From Micromonospora polyrhachis (lineage in GTDB: Bacteria; Actinomycetota; Actinomycetes; Mycobacteriales; Micromonosporaceae): 64,000 nt of DNA. Of this stretch, positions 37,301 through 47,200 are shown in pieces. The notes beneath the pieces are model-generated. The model ran no database searches. It had not been told where the DNA came from and saw nothing but the letters and a program-made list of their open reading frames with translations. Both the position numbers and the translations under genes were made by a program. The stretch's first letter is position 1. Each line of letters opens with the position of its first letter. The stretch covers positions 6,894,501-6,958,500 of the forward strand of contig NZ_JACHJW010000001.1 in the NCBI RefSeq assembly GCF_014203835.1. The letters run 5' to 3'.

Positions 37301-39924
37301 CCGGTGCGGTAGAGCCGGGCACCCGGGGTCGTGGCGAACGGGTCGGGAACGAACCGCTCGGCGGTCAGCGAGGCCCGCCGATGGTAGCCCCGGGCCAGGC
37401 CCACCCCACCGATGTAGAGCTCCCCGCTGACCCCGACCGGCGCCGGGTTGAGCTGCTCGTCCAGCACGTACAGCCGCAGGTTGTCGATGGGTGTGCCGAT
37501 CGGCACGCTGGTCAGCCCGGCCAGCGCCGCCGGGGCACAGTGCCACGAGCTGACGTCCACGGCGGCCTCGGTCGGCCCGTACAGGTTGTGCAGCTCGCAG
37601 TGGGGGAACCGGCCGGTGAAGTCGATCGCGGCGGCCAGCGGCAGCTCCTCACCGCTACAGATCACCCGACGCAGGCTCGTGCACGCCTCGATCCCGTCCT
37701 CACCGAGGAACACCGTCAACATCGACGGTACGAAGTGCGTGGTGGTGACCCGCTCGGAGATCAGCAGGTCGCGCAGGTAGCCGGCGTCCTTGTGCCCGCC
37801 GGGCTTGGCCAGCACGATCCGCGCCCCGGTCTGCAACGGCCAGAAGAACTCCCACACCGAGACGTCGAAGCTGGCCGGTGTCTTCTGCAGCACCGCGTCG
37901 TCGCCGCCCAACCCGTACCGCTTCTGCATCCAGTCGAGTCGGTTGACGATGCCCCGGTGGGTGTTCGGCACCCCCTTCGGGCGTCCGGTCGAGCCCGACG
38001 TGTAGATGACGTACGCCAGGTTGCTGGCGGTGGCGGTCGGCTCCGGGTCGTGCGTGGGCTGGTCGGCCCACTCCGACTCGTCGTCCAACGCCAGGATCCG
38101 GGCGTCGGTGGCAGGCAGCACGTCCCGCAGCCGGTCGAGCACCAACACCACCGGTACCGCCGCGTCGGCGACCATGAACGCCAGCCGGTCGGCCGGGTAC
38201 TCCGGGTCCAGCGGCAGGTAGCCGCCACCGGCCTTGAGCACCCCGAGCAGCCCGGCGACCAGTTCGACGGAACGCTCCGCGCAGACCCCGACCAGGGTCT
38301 CCGGCCCCACGCCCTCGGCGCGCAGCCGGTGGGCGATCCGGTTGGCCATCGCGCTCAGCTCGGCGTACGACACCGAGCGCCCCTCGAAGGTGACCGCTAC
38401 CGCGTCCGGGGTCCGGGCGGCCTGCTCCTCGACCAGGCCGTGCAGGGTGGCCGTGTCGGGGAAGGCGCTGCTGGTGTCGTTGAGGGTGTCCAGCAGCAGC
38501 CCACGTTCCTGCGGTGCCAGCAGGTCCAGCTCCGACACCCGGGCGGCCGGGTTGGTGACGATCGACCGCAGCAGGGCGCGGAACCGGTCGGCCATCCGCT
38601 GCACGGTGGCCCGCTCGAACAGGTCGGTGTTGTAGACAAGCTTGCCCCAGAGCCCGCCGGTGACCTCGACCAGGTGCAGCTCGAAGTCGAACCGGGTGGC
38701 CCGCAGCTCCATCGGGGTCCACTCGAAGGTGACCGCCGTACTCTCCGACGCCTGCGCGAACCGGCCCATCTCGTAGTTCTGCAACACGAACATCGACTGG
38801 AACACCGGCGACCGGCTGACGTCGCGTGGCAGGTTCAGCTCCTGCACCACCTTGGCGAACGGCACCTCGGCGTGTTCGAAGCCGTCCAGCACCCCCTGCC
38901 GGGTGCGGGCCAGCAGTTCGGTGAAGGCCGGATCGCCGGCGAGTTCGGCGCGCATCGGCAGCATGTTGATGAACATGCCGACGACGTTCTCCAGCTCCGG
39001 CGCGGACCGGCCGGCGACCGACGCGCCGACGGCGAAGTCGTCCTGTCGGGAGTGCCGGGCCAGCAGGACCTGGTAGGCGGCCAGCAGCGTCATGAACAGC
39101 GTGCCGCCCCCAGCCCGGGTCAACTCGGCCAGCCCCTCGGTGACCTCGCCGTCCACGGTGAACTCCACGAAGTCACCGCGATAGGTCTGGGTGGCCGGCC
39201 GGGGCAGGTCGAGCGGCAGCTCCAGCGGGGTGATGCCCGATAGCCGCTGGATCCAGTAGTCGAGGTGTGCCCGGGACTGCGCACCGTCGAGCGACTGCGC
39301 CTCCCAGTGCGCGAAGTCGCCGTACTGGACCGGCAGCTCCGGCAGCGGGCGGTCCTGGTACAGGGCGATCAGGTCCCGTATCAGCACGTCGACCGACCAG
39401 CCGTCACCGACGATGTGGTGCTTGGTCAGCAGCAGCACGTGGTCGTCGTCGGTGATCCGGATCAGCAGTGCCCGCAGCAGCGGACCGTTGGCCAGGTCGA
39501 ACGGCTCCAGCACCGCGTCGTCGACCAGTGCCTGCGCGGCGGCCTCGTCGACAGCGTCGACGACCCGCAGCGGCACCTCGACGGCGTCGGCGACGACCAC
39601 CAGTGGTCGGCCGTCCTCGTCGGCCGGGAAGCGGGTCCGCAGCGCCTCGTGCCGCTGGGTCAGCCCGGCCAGCGCCGTCCGCAGCGTGTCCACGTCGAGC
39701 GGGCCACGGACCCGCAGTGGTACGGCGATGTGGTAGGCGGCCTCGCCCGGAGCGATCTGGTCCATGAACCAGACCCGCTCCTGGGCGAAGGAGAGCGGCG
39801 GGACGGTGCCCGCCGGCCGCGGTGCGATGGTGACGGCGGCTGATGCGGCTCGGCGTTTGCGCAGCCGTTGCGCTATCAGCGCCTCCCGGGCGGCGGTCCG
39901 CTCGGCGTCCTTCAGGTCGGTCAT
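34363..39924 (-). CDS. NRPS C-A(Ser)-T-TE fused to an MFS transporter
   Basis: 1853 aa. C domain (KHHIVGDG near 170), A domain (YTSGSTGRPKG near 641), T (GGHSMLA near 1056), thioesterase (about 1100-1370) and a C-terminal MFS transporter of about 12 helices (1410-1840). Specificity residues read D-V-W-H-I-S-L-V-D-K, the well-known serine code. The TE nucleophile elbow is GHCGVG, with Cys (about residue 1196, codon TGC at 36337-36339) in place of Ser; the His is in DQAGHFFLK. The MFS part starts at GRFVAVTLGQVVSTTGSAL and ends with a charged cytosolic tail. It is the last gene of the operon and should add Ser, release the product and export it. Its ATG overlaps the previous gene's stop. Confidence 0.93.
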   Translation of the reverse strand: MTDLKDAERTAAREALIAQRLRKRRAASAAVTIAPRPAGTVPPLSFAQERVWFMDQIAPGEAAYHIAVPLRVRGPLDVDTLRTALAGLTQRHEALRTRFPADEDGRPLVVVADAVEVPLRVVDAVDEAAAQALVDDAVLEPFDLANGPLLRALLIRITDDDHVLLLTKHHIVGDGWSVDVLIRDLIALYQDRPLPELPVQYGDFAHWEAQSLDGAQSRAHLDYWIQRLSGITPLELPLDLPRPATQTYRGDFVEFTVDGEVTEGLAELTRAGGGTLFMTLLAAYQVLLARHSRQDDFAVGASVAGRSAPELENVVGMFINMLPMRAELAGDPAFTELLARTRQGVLDGFEHAEVPFAKVVQELNLPRDVSRSPVFQSMFVLQNYEMGRFAQASESTAVTFEWTPMELRATRFDFELHLVEVTGGLWGKLVYNTDLFERATVQRMADRFRALLRSIVTNPAARVSELDLLAPQERGLLLDTLNDTSSAFPDTATLHGLVEEQAARTPDAVAVTFEGRSVSYAELSAMANRIAHRLRAEGVGPETLVGVCAERSVELVAGLLGVLKAGGGYLPLDPEYPADRLAFMVADAAVPVVLVLDRLRDVLPATDARILALDDESEWADQPTHDPEPTATASNLAYVIYTSGSTGRPKGVPNTHRGIVNRLDWMQKRYGLGGDDAVLQKTPASFDVSVWEFFWPLQTGARIVLAKPGGHKDAGYLRDLLISERVTTTHFVPSMLTVFLGEDGIEACTSLRRVICSGEELPLAAAIDFTGRFPHCELHNLYGPTEAAVDVSSWHCAPAALAGLTSVPIGTPIDNLRLYVLDEQLNPAPVGVSGELYIGGVGLARGYHRRASLTAERFVPDPFATTPGARLYRTGDLARWRAADPAADPAGASPNHESSIGSPDAAPSAVIEFLGRIDHQVKLRGLRIELGEIESALRDQDGVTDAVVIVREDVPGDKRLTAYVVGSAQSADLRVALKDSLPEYMVPNAFVTLDVLPLTPNGKLDRKALPAPVVSRESSVELVEPRDETERMLAQMWSEVLAVPTLGIDDDFFDLGGHSMLATQVVAKIRKVNQNGRAVGVMDLFQHRTIRDLAAFMTGSAEDDGPRRLLYELTKPIPAGKRTLTYVCVPYGGGSAIVYQPLADALPSGHSLYSLAIPGHDVGLDEDGLPFDELTSRVADEIVERIEGPIALYGHCGVGSAITAEVARKVEAAGREIDAIYIGAMFPFARPKGPFSAIRNKLEALKSNRHYADWLKSMGVDTEELDPEQADRIISNMRADSRASEEYFTGLLDRGAEKLRAPIISVVGSEDPVTDYFTERYIEWQFLSDTLGLVVLDQAGHFFLKYRAEELAAIVTTVHPAVVAGDISAMGPEARGELAAWTVRDRWQADAVAATGRKVVKPSMGRFVAVTLGQVVSTTGSALTAFALPIWLYQTTNSVTNLGLLWALALLCGVLMLPLAGAITDRVNRRRIMMIASCTSGSLQVILAALLWSDNLQLWHIYLLVSLSQVASSFQRIAFQSAVPQLVPKRYLGHAMGITQMSNGFAMLMMPVIAAGLLAAIGLKGILLIDIGSYIFAVVALAFIRFPDLLGWRPKERLLVAIVNGLRYSWNHRGFRLMLGYFSLGNIFLAPALVLITPLVLSFATQTQVAQVALAEALGGIAGGVLMSLWGGPRHRRMIGVLIGNFGTAIGCFLIGVHPSVVAIGIGVFWMAMAMTTAQGIYATIVQVKVPQRYHGRVFALNQTISWSTLPIGFALVAPGASALFEPMFAPGGALADSVGALIGVGEGRGIGFSYLVFGVLLMLVTCGGFMIKTLRRFDTEVPDSLPDDLIGAQERERRLAEAKVDGEKVSVG

Positions 39925-42900
39925 GCAGAACTTCCCTCTTGCGCCGCGAGCAGGGCGGCGACTTCGGCTTCGGACAGGTCGTCGAGCTCGGCGGCGATCG
40001 ACTGCTCGATCTGGGCGGCGAGGTCGGCGACCACGGGATAGGTGAACAGCGACCGCATGGGCAGGTCGACGTCGACCTCGGCGCGGATCCGGGCCATCGC
40101 CCGCATCCCACGCAGCGAGTTACCGCCGAGGGCGAAGAAGTCGTCCTCCGCGCCGACCTGCTCCACCTGCAGGATGTCGCTGAAGATGTCGGCGACCAGC
40201 CGCTCCGCGTCGGTACGCGGGGCCACGTGGCCCACCGACGCGGCTGCCGCCGCCGGCTCGGGCAGCGCGGCCCGGTCCAGCTTGCCGTTCGGCGTCAACG
40301 GCAGCGCGTCCAACGGAATGAAGGCGGTCGGGACCATGTGGGCGGGCAGGGTACGGGCCAGGTCGGCGGCGAGTTCCGCCTCGCCGACCGTGGCCACCAC
40401 ATAGCCGACCAGGGTGGACTCCCCCAGGTCGTCGGCGCGGACGACCACCACCGCCTCGGTCACCTCGGGATGGGCCAGCAACGCCGACTCGATCTCGCCC
40501 AACTCGACCCGCATACCCCGGATCTTGACCTGGTGGTCCGAGCGGCCGAGGTAGTCGATCGTCCCGTCCGTCCGCCACCGGGCCACGTCCCCGGTGGCGT
40601 ACATCCGCCGCCCCGGGGCCCCGAACGGGCAGGGCAGGAACCGTTCGGCGGTGAACGCCGGGCGGCGCAGATAGCCCCGGGCGACCTGGTCGCCGGCGAC
40701 GTACAGCTCACCCGGCACGCCGGGCGGCACCGGTTGCAGGGCCGCGTCGAGCAGGTACACCTCGGTGTTCCACACCGGACTACCGATGCTGACCTGCCCG
40801 CCGGGCAACTGCTCGCCCGGTGCGATCCGGGCGGCGACGCAGCCCACAGTCGCCTCGGTGGGGCCGTACTCGTTGGTCACCGTGGTGTCCGGGTTCGCCG
40901 CCCGCCAGGCGGCCAGTGCCTCGCTGGCCAACGCCTCGCCGCCGAGGACCAGGTCACCGGTGGGCGACAGTTCGCCGTCCAGCAACGGCAGGTGTCCCGG
41001 AGTGGCCTTCAGGAACGTGGGGCGACCGCCCACCCGGGCGGCGGCGTCGTCGATGGCGGCCAGCCGGACCGAGCCGCCCGCGGTCAGCGGGCCGAGCAGC
41101 CCGGTGACGGTGAGGTCGAACGAGACCGGCGAGTGCAGCAGCGCGGCACCGGCCAGACCCGGGTACGCCTGCCGGGCCCAGACCAGGTAGGCCACGACCG
41201 AGCGGTGCTCGACCACGACCCCCTTGGGGCGGCCGGTGGAACCCGAGGTGTAGATGACGTACGCCGGGTTGGCCGCGTGCAGCGGCGCGATGCGCTCGGC
41301 GTCGGTCAGGTCGGCGTCGGTCACGTCGGCGTCGACACCGTCGACGTCCGTCCCGTCGACGGCGGTCCCGTCGCCCGCAGTGCCGAGCACCAGCGCGTCC
41401 GCCGGCACCAGCTGGGCGGTCTCCGGGGCGGCCAGCACCAGCGTCGGCGCCGCGTCGGCGAGCAGGAACGCGATCCGCTCGGCCGGGTAGGCGGTGTCGA
41501 CCGGAACGTAGGCGGCACCGGACTTCAGCACCGCCAGGATCGCGACGACCAACTCGACCGAACGCGGCACCGCCAGCGCGACCAGCGACTCGGGCCCCGC
41601 GCCCCGGCCGATGAGCACCCGGGCGAGCCGGTTGGCCCGGGCGTTGAGCTGTGCGTAGCTCAGCGTCTCGCCGGCACAGACCAGGGCGGTCCGCTCCGGG
41701 TCACGCCGGACCTGCTCCTCGATGACCGCCACCAGGGTGGTCTCGACGGTCTCGCGTGCGGTGTCGTTCCAGGTACGCAGCACCACCTCCTGCTCCACCG
41801 CATCGAGCAGTGGGAGTTGGGACACCCGGAGTGTGGTGTCGGCGACGAGGGCTTCGAGCAGCCGGAGGTAACGACGCACGATGGCCTCGGCCGTGCTCCG
41901 GTCGAACAGGTCGGTCCGGTAGAGCAGTCGGCTGGTGTCGGTGGTGATGTCGAACGCCAGATCGTCCTTCGTGGTGCCCAGCGCCACCGGTTCGATGCCG
42001 GAGTCCGGGATGTAGTTGAACGCCACCTGGAAGATCGGCTGCACCGACGGGTCCCGCTGCGGGGCGACCGCCTCCACGACCCGCTGGAACGGCGTCTGGC
42101 CGTACTCCATCGCCTCCAGCAACCCGTCGCGGACCCGCAGCAGCAGTTCGTCACCGGTGGGGTCGCTGCTGACGTCGCACCGCAGCGGAAGCGGGTTGAC
42201 GAACATCCCGATCAGCGTGTCGAGTTCGGGGCGGTCCCGGCCGGCGGTGGAGATCCCGACGACCACGTCGTCGCTGGCGGCCAGCCGGGACAGCAGCGCG
42301 GCGTACGCGGTCAGCAGCACCATGAACGGCGTCGCTGCCGCCGACCGGCCCACCTCGGCCACCCGGTCGAGCAGGCCGGCAGGCAGTTCGAAGCGCACCT
42401 CGTCACCGGCGAAGCCCAACTGGGCCGGCCGGGGCCGGTCCAGCGGCAGCGCGGTCACCGGTGGGGCGTCGCCCAGCCGGTCCTGCCAGAACGTCAGCTG
42501 TTTGTCCAGCTCCGCCCCGGCGAACTGGTCGTGCTGCCACACCGAGAAGTCCGCGTACTGGATGCTCAGCTCCGGCAACCGCGCCGTCGTACCGGCGAGC
42601 GCCGCCTCGGCGAGGAGGTTCAGCTCCTCGGTGAGGATCATCAGTGACCGGCTGTCGAACACCGCGTGGTGTACGACGAAGGCCAGCACCCACTCGGTGT
42701 CGGCGTAGCGCAGCAGCCGGCCGCGCCACAGTGGCGCCTGGTCCAGCGGGATCGGCTGCCGGGCCAACTCCGCGCCGATCCCGTTCACCCGGTCCAGGCG
42801 CTGCTGGCCGGTGAGGTCACCGACATCGGTGATCGGCAGTTCGAACGGCTCGGCGGCCTGGACCACCTGCACCAGCGCCCCGTCGGCGGTACGCAGGTGG

Positions 42901-43094
42901 GTGCGCAGTGCCTCGTGCCGGGCGACGACCTGGTTGATCATCTCGGTGATCTGCGCGCTGGTCAGTCCGACCGGGGACTTCCAGAACGCCGGTACGTTGT
43001 AGACCGGCGATTCGAGGTCGAGCTGGTTGGCGATCCAGACCCGCTCCTGCGCGCCGGAAGCCGGGAAGGTCCATTCCCGAGGTGCCTGCGTCAT
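39921..43094 (-). CDS. NRPS module C-A(Asn)-T
   Basis: 1057 aa. The condensation motif near residue 141 reads HHAVFDS, so the final Gly of HHxxxDG is Ser. The A domain (YTSGSTGRPKG) has specificity residues D-L-T-K-V-G-E-V-G-K, one step from the Asn code (DLTKLGEVGK). T domain Ser in GGNSLRG near 991. No epimerase or methyltransferase domain. The ATG at 43094 overlaps the mbtH stop and has GGGAGG upstream. It is flanked by an Asn/Asp hydroxylase-like dioxygenase, so the residue is probably beta-hydroxylated. Confidence 0.92.
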   Translation of the reverse strand: MTQAPREWTFPASGAQERVWIANQLDLESPVYNVPAFWKSPVGLTSAQITEMINQVVARHEALRTHLRTADGALVQVVQAAEPFELPITDVGDLTGQQRLDRVNGIGAELARQPIPLDQAPLWRGRLLRYADTEWVLAFVVHHAVFDSRSLMILTEELNLLAEAALAGTTARLPELSIQYADFSVWQHDQFAGAELDKQLTFWQDRLGDAPPVTALPLDRPRPAQLGFAGDEVRFELPAGLLDRVAEVGRSAAATPFMVLLTAYAALLSRLAASDDVVVGISTAGRDRPELDTLIGMFVNPLPLRCDVSSDPTGDELLLRVRDGLLEAMEYGQTPFQRVVEAVAPQRDPSVQPIFQVAFNYIPDSGIEPVALGTTKDDLAFDITTDTSRLLYRTDLFDRSTAEAIVRRYLRLLEALVADTTLRVSQLPLLDAVEQEVVLRTWNDTARETVETTLVAVIEEQVRRDPERTALVCAGETLSYAQLNARANRLARVLIGRGAGPESLVALAVPRSVELVVAILAVLKSGAAYVPVDTAYPAERIAFLLADAAPTLVLAAPETAQLVPADALVLGTAGDGTAVDGTDVDGVDADVTDADLTDAERIAPLHAANPAYVIYTSGSTGRPKGVVVEHRSVVAYLVWARQAYPGLAGAALLHSPVSFDLTVTGLLGPLTAGGSVRLAAIDDAAARVGGRPTFLKATPGHLPLLDGELSPTGDLVLGGEALASEALAAWRAANPDTTVTNEYGPTEATVGCVAARIAPGEQLPGGQVSIGSPVWNTEVYLLDAALQPVPPGVPGELYVAGDQVARGYLRRPAFTAERFLPCPFGAPGRRMYATGDVARWRTDGTIDYLGRSDHQVKIRGMRVELGEIESALLAHPEVTEAVVVVRADDLGESTLVGYVVATVGEAELAADLARTLPAHMVPTAFIPLDALPLTPNGKLDRAALPEPAAAAASVGHVAPRTDAERLVADIFSDILQVEQVGAEDDFFALGGNSLRGMRAMARIRAEVDVDLPMRSLFTYPVVADLAAQIEQSIAAELDDLSEAEVAALLAAQEGSSA

Positions 43095-43279
43095 CGGGCG
43101 GCCTCCCGTACCGACCGGGGCCGCATGTCGGTCCAGACCTCGTCCACGTGCGCCAGGCACTCGGCCCGGGTGCCCGTGAACCCGGCGTCGTGCCAGCCCG
43201 GGGGAAGCTCCCGGTCGGCCGACCAGATCGAGTACTGCTCCTCGTCGTTACGGACGACGACAAAACGGGGCTCGCTCAT
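43091..43279 (-). CDS. MbtH-like A-domain chaperone
   Basis: 62 aa with the MbtH signature: NDEEQYSIW, LPPGW, and VDEVWTDMRP. The residue after the conserved Trp is Ser instead of the usual Pro. MbtH proteins bind and activate adenylation domains, here most likely those of the Asn and Ser modules directly downstream. Start and stop both overlap neighbours by 1-4 nt. Confidence 0.94.
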   Translation of the reverse strand: MSEPRFVVVRNDEEQYSIWSADRELPPGWHDAGFTGTRAECLAHVDEVWTDMRPRSVREAAR

Positions 43280-44229
43280 CACTGCTCCTGCTGGTGGGTG
43301 GAGGGGGCGTACGGCTCGGCCATCGCGACCGCGATCTTGCGGGGACCGGTGAACGGCTCACGGGCGTGCGCGGCGGTCATGTTGTCCACGACCAGCACGT
43401 CGTCCTGGTGGTAGTCGAACCGCACCGAGGCGGACCGGTACACCGATCGCAGGTGGTCCATCACGTCGGCCGGGATGGTGCCACCATCGCCGTAGTAGGT
43501 GTTGGTCGGCAGCCCCTCCTCGCCGAACATGGCCAGCAGCGCCTCCTGGAGGTCCTTGGCCAGGGTGCTCACGTGGAAGAAGGTGGCGTGGTTGAACCAG
43601 CGCGGCTCGTCGCTGCCGGGCCGGAAGTGGATGGCGTCGCGGACCGAGGTGGTCCGCATGCCGTCCTTACCGAACCATTCGATCTTGATGCCGTTCTTCT
43701 CACCGTAGGCGGCGATCTCGTCCCGGTCGTCGGTGTTGAACACGTGCTGCCACGGCGTACCGAAGTCGGGGTGGAAGTTGCGCACCACCATCCAACGCCG
43801 CCGGGCGAACTCCTCCCGTACCGCCGGGTCGATCTCCCGATACACCCGCCGGACGTCGGCCAGCGGGGTGGCGCCGAGCGAGCTGGGCGGCGTGATGCAG
43901 TAGAAGTACAACGTCAACGGCCAGGCCGCCTGGTACGAGTTCTCGTTGTGCAGGAAGATCTCTTCCTCCGGCGGATAGTCCGTCGAGGTGTAGACCTGAC
44001 CCTTGATCGTGCTGCGGGGTGACGAGCGCTCGGTGTAGGTCAGCGGGTCCCCGGACAGGGTCCGGACCACCTGGTCGAAGCCGTCGACCCCACCGACGTC
44101 GAAACCACGGAACAGTACGCCGCCGTGCTCGACCAGCGCCGCGCGGATCTCCGCGCGACGACCGGCGATCAGTTCGGTTATGGGGGTGCCGTCCGACTCG
44201 ATGGTCAGCGGCAAGGTTGTCTCGTTCAC
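43279..44229 (-). CDS. TauD/SyrP/AsnO-like Fe(II)/2-OG dioxygenase
   Basis: 316 aa non-heme iron oxygenase. The facial triad is HNE in FLHNENSYQ (H-x-E, as in AsnO and clavaminate synthase rather than H-x-D of TauD) with the distal His in TAAHAREPF; the 2-OG Arg lies in GPRKIAVAM. Relatives hydroxylate the beta carbon of Asn or Asp, free or on a carrier protein. Next to the Asn module, beta-hydroxylation of Asn is the natural guess. GTG at 44229 is chosen for its AAGGAGA 4-5 nt upstream; the ATG at 44253 overlaps the PKS stop codon. Confidence 0.88.
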   Translation of the reverse strand: MNETTLPLTIESDGTPITELIAGRRAEIRAALVEHGGVLFRGFDVGGVDGFDQVVRTLSGDPLTYTERSSPRSTIKGQVYTSTDYPPEEEIFLHNENSYQAAWPLTLYFYCITPPSSLGATPLADVRRVYREIDPAVREEFARRRWMVVRNFHPDFGTPWQHVFNTDDRDEIAAYGEKNGIKIEWFGKDGMRTTSVRDAIHFRPGSDEPRWFNHATFFHVSTLAKDLQEALLAMFGEEGLPTNTYYGDGGTIPADVMDHLRSVYRSASVRFDYHQDDVLVVDNMTAAHAREPFTGPRKIAVAMAEPYAPSTHQQEQ

Positions 44230-44249
44230 TGGTTCTCCTTGGGTCCCTG

Positions 44250-47200
44250 TCATCCGCGCGGCAGCCGGGGGATCGCCTGGATCTGCGGCTCCGGCGCGGC
44301 CTCCTCGGCCGACGCGGCCCGCAACTCCTCGATCCGGGCGGCGAGACCGGCCACCGTGGGCGTCTCGAACATGCTGCGCATCGGCAGCCGGACACCGACC
44401 GCCTTGCGCATCGCGGCGATCAGCTGGACCGCGACCAGCGAGTTGCCGCCGAGGGCGAAGAAGTCGTCGTCGACGCCGACCACCGGCACGCCGAGCGCGT
44501 CCCGCCACACCTCGACGAGGGTCGCCTCCAGCTCGCTGGAGGGTGCGGCAGCCGTACCGGCCGAAGTGGTCACGACGGCGGTCGTGGGATCCACTTCGGT
44601 CTCGATCGTGTCCGTGGTGACCCGACGGGCCCGGTCGAGGATCTCCGCCACCGCCCGGGTGACGATCACCACCTGGGGTCCGAGGTCGGCGGCCACCGTC
44701 CGACGGAACGCCTCGGCACCGTCGACCGGCCGGATATCGTCGGTCAGTACGGCCGGCACGTCGACCGCCGCCGCGTCGGTGCCGGTGAGGCCACCGGTCA
44801 CCGCGTCCTGGTCGACCCGGCGCAACACGAACTCACTGATCGTGACCAGTTCCCGGCCATCGGCGTCGACCAGCGACAGGTCGGCGGCGACCACGTCGTC
44901 GGTCGAACTGTCCCGGTAGCGCAGGTAGCTGTAGAAGGTCCGGGGCAGGCTGCCGCGCACCACGATCCGGCCGTAGGAGAGCGGCAGGTAGGTGCCCTCG
45001 CCCCGGCCCCGGCCGAACGCCGTCGCCACGTCCAGCAGCGCGGGCTGCAATCCCCACGCCGACAAGTCGTCGAGCGCCACCTCGGGCGCCTCGATCCGGG
45101 CCAGTTCCTCGGTCTCGCCCAGGTAGTGCTCCCGCAACGAGGCCCAGCGCGGCCCGAAGGTCAGCATGCTGGTCCGGCCCCGGCCGAACGAGTTGTCGTC
45201 GTCGATCCGGCGGGACCGGGCGATGACTCCGGCGATGTCCACGGCCGGTCCCGGCTGCTCGCTGGTCCACCCGGTCGACCCGCGTACGTGGGTCCGGGCG
45301 GTTCCGGCGGTCAGGCTCTGGATCTGGAACTCCGCACCGTCGCCGTCACCGGTCAGCTCGACCCGGTACTGCGCCACCGCGCCGTCCGGTACCGAGAACG
45401 GCTCCAGGAAGGCGACGTCCCGCAGCTCGACCACGTGCCCGTCACCGGGGGCCGGCACCGCTTCGGTGACCGCGGCCCGGGCGCACTCCAGGTGCCCGGT
45501 GCCGGGCACCACCGGCACCCCGCCGATGCGGTGCTCGTCGAGCAGCCAGTGGGTGCCGGCCGAGACCAGACCGTGCACCACGGTCTGGTCCGCCGAGACG
45601 ACCCGGGTGGCGAGCACCGGATGCCGAACGGCGCTGCTGACGCTGTCCCGGTTCACGCCGGCGAAGCCAGCCGGCGCCTTGGTCTCCACCGCCATGCCGA
45701 CCTCGGCCCAGCCACCCCAGTTCTGCGACAGGACCGGGGCGGTCCAGCCGTGTCCACCGCGGGCGTACGCGTCGAGGAAGTTGTTGGCGGCGCAGTAGTC
45801 GACCTGCCCGAAGCCCCCGGCCACCGCCGTGATCGACGAGCAGAGCACCACGAAGTCCAACGGCAGGTCACCGAAGACCTGGGCCAACGCCAGGGTGCCG
45901 GCCAGCTTCGGGGCGAGCACCCGCTCCGCCTCGGCCCGCTCCTTGATCTCGGCCATGCCACCACCGGGCAGACCGGCGGCGTGCACGATGCCGTCGACGC
46001 CGCCGAAGCGGGCCTCGGCGGTCTCGCGTACCCGACGCAGGTCGGCGGGGTCGGTCACGTCGGCGGCGAGCACCAGCACCTCGGCCCCGGCGCTCTCCAT
46101 CCGGCGGATCGCGGCGATGGCCCGGCCAGCCCGGTCGTCACCGCCGTGCACCGCGAGGTGGTCGTCCCACTCCTCGCGCGGCGGCAGACCGGACCGGGCC
46201 AGCAGCACCAGCTTGGCCTGCGCCCGCCGGGCGAAGTCCTCGGCGAGGGTGATGCCGATACCGCCAAGACCACCGGTGATGACGTACCGGCCACCGGGAC
46301 GCAGGGCACCCGCCTCCGGCTCGCCGTCGAGGCGTACCTGCTCGTAGCCGGTGACCCAGCGCCGGTTGCCCCGCAGGGCGACCTCGGCTCGGTCCGGCCC
46401 GTCGGGACGCCGCAGTTCGGCGACGATCCCGGTGACCGCGTCGGTGGCCGGGTCCGCGTCGATCAGCCGGACCGCCACTCCCGGCAGCTCCACCGGGAGC
46501 ACCCGGGCCAGGCCGAAGAGGGTGGCGTGCTCCGGGCGGACCAGGTCATCGCCTCGGACGTCGCCGATGCCCGATCCGATCAGGTCCAGCCGCAGACCGG
46601 ACTCCCCGGATTCGGCGGTGAGCCCGGCCCCGGCCAGCGCCTGGGTCAGGTGCAGCACGCTGAAGAAACCGAGGTCCTGGGCCGCCCAGGCGGCGTCGAT
46701 GTCGATGCCGACGGCGTCACCGTCGAGCGCGAACGCGTGCACCACGCGCGGCGGCATCCCGATGCCGGCCAGCGCATCGACCAGGGCGTCGTAGTCGGCG
46801 CGTACCCCGGGTCGCAGCTGGTAGCCGATCGACGTGGCGGTGAACTCCGGACCCGGTCGTACCTCGACCAGGTCGGCACCGGCTGCCCGCAGCGCCTCGG
46901 CCAGCGCGGTGCCCCGGGGACCGGCCACGAAGGCCAGGCAGCGGCCCAGCGGCAAGGTGCCGGTGTCGGCCGCGACCTGCCGCCAGGTCGGCACCGCGAA
47001 CCACTCGGCCAGCGGGCGGGGACCGCTGGGCGCGGCCACCGCCGCCGGCCCGGTCTCGGTCACCGGGTCCGGGTCGATCCAGTAGCGGACCCGCTCGTAC
47101 GGGTACACCGGCAACGGCACCCGGCGGATCCCCACACCGTCGCCGAAGCGTACGGCGACCCCGTGCACCCACAGCGCACCGATGGCCGCGAGGAGGATGG

